Part shown: one piece after another, positions 61,201-64,000 of the stretch
How the letters are laid out: every line of letters begins with the position of its first letter
Numbering within the stretch: position 1 is the stretch's first letter
Assembly: GCA_031213475.1 (NCBI GenBank)
Contig: JARUPZ010000012.1
Location: forward strand, 8,588,227-8,652,226
Direction: 5' to 3'
Length of the DNA stretch: 64,000 nucleotides
Origin: Nereocystis luetkeana
Taxonomy: Eukaryota > Sar > Phaeophyceae > Laminariales > Laminariaceae
Made by a program: the position numbers and the translations under genes
The notes under the pieces: generated by a model
The model's input: only the letters and a program-made list of their open reading frames with translations
Told to the model about the DNA's origin: nothing
Database searches by the model: none

Positions 61201-61608
61201 AATGATCTAGCACTTGTTTCCTGGGTTGGATCTGCACTAGCTATACATGCAGATTGCGCAAACAACGCCTCACAACGGCAGCTAAGGAACTAGATGATCT
61301 AGATGATCTGTAGATAGATAGATCATTATCTATCTGTCCTACACTAGGGGTGAAGCGCAGCAGGGGTGAAACTTTCGAGGCGCTGCGTGTGTGGTGGCAA
61401 TATCGACGTCGATCCCCCAATGCTCGCCCCAAGACCGCCGCCCGCGCACACACAGTGTCTTCTTCACCTGGTACTTGTGCAGCAGCGCCCGCGAGCGCTC
61501 CACGCTCGCTCCCGCAAATTTTACGGCGAGCTGTTCGATGTTCTTCCCCTTAGGCAACACTTGAGCGCCCAGAACGTTGCGGATGAGGTTGTAGGTGGCA
61601 TCGTACGC
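56833..61608 (-). CDS. ORC6: Origin recognition complex subunit 6 (ORC6), N-terminus and possibly C-terminus not located
   Basis: Three phase-0 exons: 61608-61468 (47 codons), 58177-58073 (35), 56946-56833 (38). Exon one, AYDATYNLIRNVLG ... IEQLAVKFAGASVERSRALL, matches the second cyclin-like/TFIIB-like fold of ORC6 (plant pattern: KAYSRSFNSLQNSLG ... VRELGVQFG). Exon two has LNYSTPVYHAAAFCVATIEAK, matching the ORC6 pattern VDFTRPVFTAAAFYLCAKKHK. Exon three (LDPSVVSRMKADFTRLVEQRV) fits the helix that follows. Acceptors at 61609 and 58178 have good pyrimidine tracts, and donors are GTGAAG, GTGACC and GTGTAA. The N-terminal half (usual protein about 250-280 aa) was not found between 61.6 and 64 kb and may lie past the right edge. 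After 56833 the protein may end in a short exon at about 56600 (frame closing with TAG) or continue. ORC6 acts in the nucleus in replication licensing. The third exon's start is the weakest boundary. Confidence 0.78.
58199..58244 (+). repeat. 46-bp G homopolymer
   Basis: Longest homopolymer here, 21 bp upstream of an ORC6 exon (start 58177, minus), where it is a C run 5' of the intron's pyrimidine tract. Length may be misassembled. Confidence 0.93.
58744..58858. mobile_element. Degenerate MITE-1 copy
   Basis: Keeps GGAACCATATTGAGTAGG, AAAAACCTAAATATGTT, CAATATTTGGTCCTATTCAC and GGTCCTCCGTAAC. It lies in the ORC6 intron 58178-61467. Confidence 0.65.
59125..59469 (+). repeat. Dispersed repeat R3 copy ending in a C tract
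   Basis: TTCTTAGTAGGATGCAGCTC, GTCCCGGCATTGTAAGGATG and CTCCTATCGAGTAC followed directly by a long C run. Confidence 0.72.
59559..59663. mobile_element. MITE-1 copy
   Basis: Left end GTACGGGGGACCATAGTTAA, right end GGCCCCCCGTAA, in an ORC6 intron. Confidence 0.85.
59790..59945 (-). repeat. R3 3' part, reverse
   Basis: TACTCGATAGGAGAGATGTA, GGCCGTAGTCGTATGAACCA, AATGCCGGGACGGAGCATGT. Confidence 0.65.
60341..60401 (+). CDS. Possible orphan exon, ankyrin-like helix pair
   Basis: After a very pyrimidine-rich stretch ending CCAAG, one plus-strand frame reads LEGNLNLVKALLTLAGSYR, resembling half an ankyrin repeat (GNLELVKALL). It is antisense to an ORC6 intron. No matching exon seen nearby, so it is weak. 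Confidence 0.22.
61075..61335. repeat. R5 copy
   Basis: TCCCAGATAGATATATTCCC, TGGGTTGGATCTGCACTAGC, CACAACGGCAGCTAAGGAAC, then GATGATCTAGATGATCTG. Holds TACCAGGTACCTGG as an extra block. Confidence 0.65.
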
Positions 61609-63005
61609 CTGAACCGAAAAAAAAAAAAAGAGGCGAAAAAAAAGCGAAAAAGGAATGAAAAATCAAGAAACAAGAAACAAGAAACAAAAAGTAAAACAGA
61701 AAACAAAACAAAACAAAACAAAAAGCACTTGAAAGATACTCCTCATGCACGCCCAGTAACCGAATGGAGGGAAAGCGACAGGCTCTCATGAAGAGAGAAA
61801 AAAAAAAAAAAAAGCTCTCCACCAAAACCAGCGGGAAGGTGTTATTTTTCTCCCCCCACAGGGGACGGAAGACTCCTGTAACAACGCGCAGGCCGGTTCT
61901 TGCTGCGTAAGATAATCGCTGACACAAAAACAGACCGGCGCGCCAATAGAACCTTTTCGACGACAAGACATCCGCCCCCCCCCCCCCCCCCCCCCCGCAC
62001 GGCTTAACCCCAGCTACAAAAATATATATATACCCCACACTGCTTGAGACACTCCGTTGTTTTGGGCCAGGCACACGGTTCCTTCTTGGGACAGGGCGCG
62101 GGGGACCAATACAAATTTTAGCACGAGCAAAAAAAAAAAAATCATGCGTAGGAGCGAGAAAAAAAACGAGCAAAACGAAACACGTGATCCCCGCAAGCCC
62201 CTTATTATACACTGTGTCGCGTTCACTGTATACAAATATAGCCGGAGACAAGGTGGTCTTCGCTCCGCCAGATGTGCTGTATATACATACCAGTATGTAT
62301 CCGGTAACCATTTACGATAATTCTATTAATAGCATCCTTTACCATCTGCCGATGTGAAGCATGGGTGCCAACAATAAAAGGAAAATATGACGGGAAGACC
62401 ACAAAGTCCTGGGCACGAAAGCTACAAGCGTGAAACGATGTTTCCGACCGCCAGAAACTGCGAAATACAGCATGCACTTCCCCCTATGTTCCCCTGCTCC
62501 AGACCCTACCCTCCCCCCTCCAGCCGCAAGGGCCAAGTCTTCCTCCCCAACCACGTGGGCGCGACAACCCGCTGTCCACAAAACATGGCTGGTGTGCAAC
62601 TGCTGCGCGTAAGTTCCAACGCTCGGAAGGAAGGCTACTGCACTACACACGCGGCCTTCTGCCGTCTGGCACTGCTGCTATCGGTTGAACCAAGGCAAAG
62701 AGGCCCCGCATGTTGTTCTTCTTGTTGTTGCTGCTGTTTTTTTCTTCATCCGGCGGATGGGTAAAAACCTTGAAAAAAAAAAAACGTGCGAAGACTGTAC
62801 CATCAACAACCTTTCTCCTGCCGCGCTACATAAATACACCACTCTGACCTCAAAAATAAGGACTGTTTATACACAAACATGAAGACAAAACGGTACCTAT
62901 ATTTCCGTCCATACCGGTACCGCTTCATAATCCAGCGTAAATTCTAAGAATTTTTCCCCTCCGAAACGGGCGCGAAGTCCGTCCTATACGCCTCAAACAG
63001 GGTTA
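61609..63005. other. Region upstream of the first seen ORC6 exon
   Basis: A-rich (61615-61725), then a C run at about 61976-61996. The ORC6 N-terminal motif (a Cys-Leu-Glu-Ile-Ala-like helix) was sought on the minus strand and not seen. Open frames at 62339-62650 lack motifs. Confidence 0.35.
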
Positions 63006-63235
63006 CAAAACCCGTTCAGAACCGCAGTCCAGCTTTGGGGGACAAAACCACTCATAGTTGTAAGTATTTCGGGGGACCACATTAAACAGGACCCACGGTA
63101 CACACAAAAACTTTGATATTTCCGTCTTTTTACCAACAATGTTTGGTCCTATTTACTATGGTCCCCCGTAATAGTTTGTTGCCCCAAAACGGGACTGGCC
63201 GCAGTCCTCAACCGGATAATTCTAAGCGCACACCA
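63006..63235. mobile_element. MITE-2 copy carrying a MITE-1
   Basis: Left arm ACCGCAGTCCAGCTTTGGGG and right arm GCCCCAAAACGGGACTGG separated by the MITE-1 at 63066-63171. Confidence 0.7.
63066..63171. mobile_element. MITE-1 copy, inserted in a MITE-2 copy
   Basis: Left end TTTCGGGGGACCACATTAAA, right end GGTCCCCCGTAA, flanked by TA. MITE-2 sequence continues on both sides. Confidence 0.85.
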
Positions 63236-63440
63236 CTCTTCGGATTCGCATCAGGGTGTAAAGGGGGGTTACATTTCCTGTTCGGACTCGCATATATAGA
63301 TATATGTATATAGCACATTATATATACGAACATGTGTCATGTGTGTCAACCAATTTATACCCAAATGGCTGTTCACCGGTCGGGTCAAAAACCTCGCGGG
63401 TCCTGTCGCGTCGGGTCGGGTCGGCTTGCAAAAAAAAGAA

Positions 63441-63595
63441 GGGTGACCCGACCCGACCCGACCCGACCCGACCCGACCCGACCCGTGAGAGTTTGAAAAC
63501 CTATTGCAGTATCTCCTGACCCGACCCGAGCCAACTCGACCGTGTACCCGACCCTACCCTACCCGACCCGACCCGACCCGACCCCGCCCGACACG
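63441..63595 (+). repeat. (ACCCG)n satellite-like array
   Basis: CCCGACCCGA units, perfect over 63441-63485 then degenerate (CCCGAGCC, CCCTACCC); the reverse orientation (CGGGTCGGGT) precedes it at 63376-63424. Confidence 0.85.
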
Positions 63596-64000
63596 CGATT
63601 TTTCGTAGGCGTTCCTGACCCGAGCCGCGGGGTCACGACCCGTGGCGACCCTGAATTTTCACTCGGTCGTGGCATCTACCCGTAAACAACTATGGTTGCG
63701 GTACCCAACGGTGCTGCCGAAGCGAACAGACCAGACGAAACGACCGTCAACGTTTTTGTTTTTGTTTTTGTTTTTGTTTTGTTTTGCCGTCGAGGAGCAG
63801 CGACCTGTAAAACTGTATAATGGCCTTCTCAAGTGACGACACACTAGGGCGCCGAGCGTACGCCCCGCAAGGCCTCTCGGCGCAAGAAGCAGCCCACATC
63901 CCGCGAGAGGCTTGACCATACTTCGGATTATAGTATATAGACGGGAAAATCGAAGAGCTAAAAAAAAAATGGCGATTACAGCATCGGCCACCGCTCTTGG

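Noticed and set aside
63441..63595. Telomere repeat
   Set aside because: The unit is ACCCG, not the CCCTAA type, and it is degenerate and internal.

Overview
The window looks like nuclear DNA of an intron-rich protist, most likely a stramenopile such as a brown alga. It holds a few genes with short exons (54-300 bp) and introns of about 0.2-6.5 kb, base composition near 50% GC, and dense short repeats and MITEs. There is no bacterial operon structure. The taxonomic call is inference; splitting the genes into exons relied on reading phase, splice sites and family motifs by eye.

Left third (1-18.9 kb, minus strand): one long gene starts at 18943 and runs off the left edge. Eleven exons with compatible phases encode an N-terminal leader, a Ser/Thr-rich region, a peptidase S74 / intramolecular chaperone auto-processing domain with its Ser-Lys dyad, a coiled coil, and then a membrane segment and linker like those of the mitochondrial AAA+ ATPase ATAD3. 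The AAA+ core would lie beyond base 1. This S74-ATAD3-like combination is the most unusual thing in the window.

Middle (19.5-43.7 kb, plus strand): a head-to-head neighbour encodes a class I alpha-1,2-mannosidase (GH47) of the ER mannosidase I type. The model has 14 exons and 1044 residues: a possible signal anchor, about 550 residues of low-complexity N-terminal region, and a complete catalytic domain of about 466 residues. About 540 bp separate the two start codons, so they may share a bidirectional promoter. At least two, possibly three, introns in the two genes appear to use GC-AG splice sites.

Right third (43.7-64 kb): a decayed non-LTR retrotransposon reverse transcriptase (minus strand) carrying a hAT-like MITE; a minus-strand set of coding-looking exons of unknown function (49.8-54.3 kb); and three minus-strand exons of ORC6, the origin recognition complex subunit 6 (56.8-61.6 kb), whose N-terminal exon was not found.

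Repeats fill introns and intergenic DNA. They include a TA-target MITE family of about 105-110 bp (about 18 copies, one nested inside another), a second long-inverted-repeat family, a 250-bp TIR family, tRNA-derived SINE-like elements, a dispersed repeat ending in poly(C), a GATCTAGAT-rich family, many microsatellites and homopolymers up to 46 G. A 9-bp palindrome-like motif TACCWGGTA occurs 25 times and in some repeat copies appears as an exact insertion at TA.
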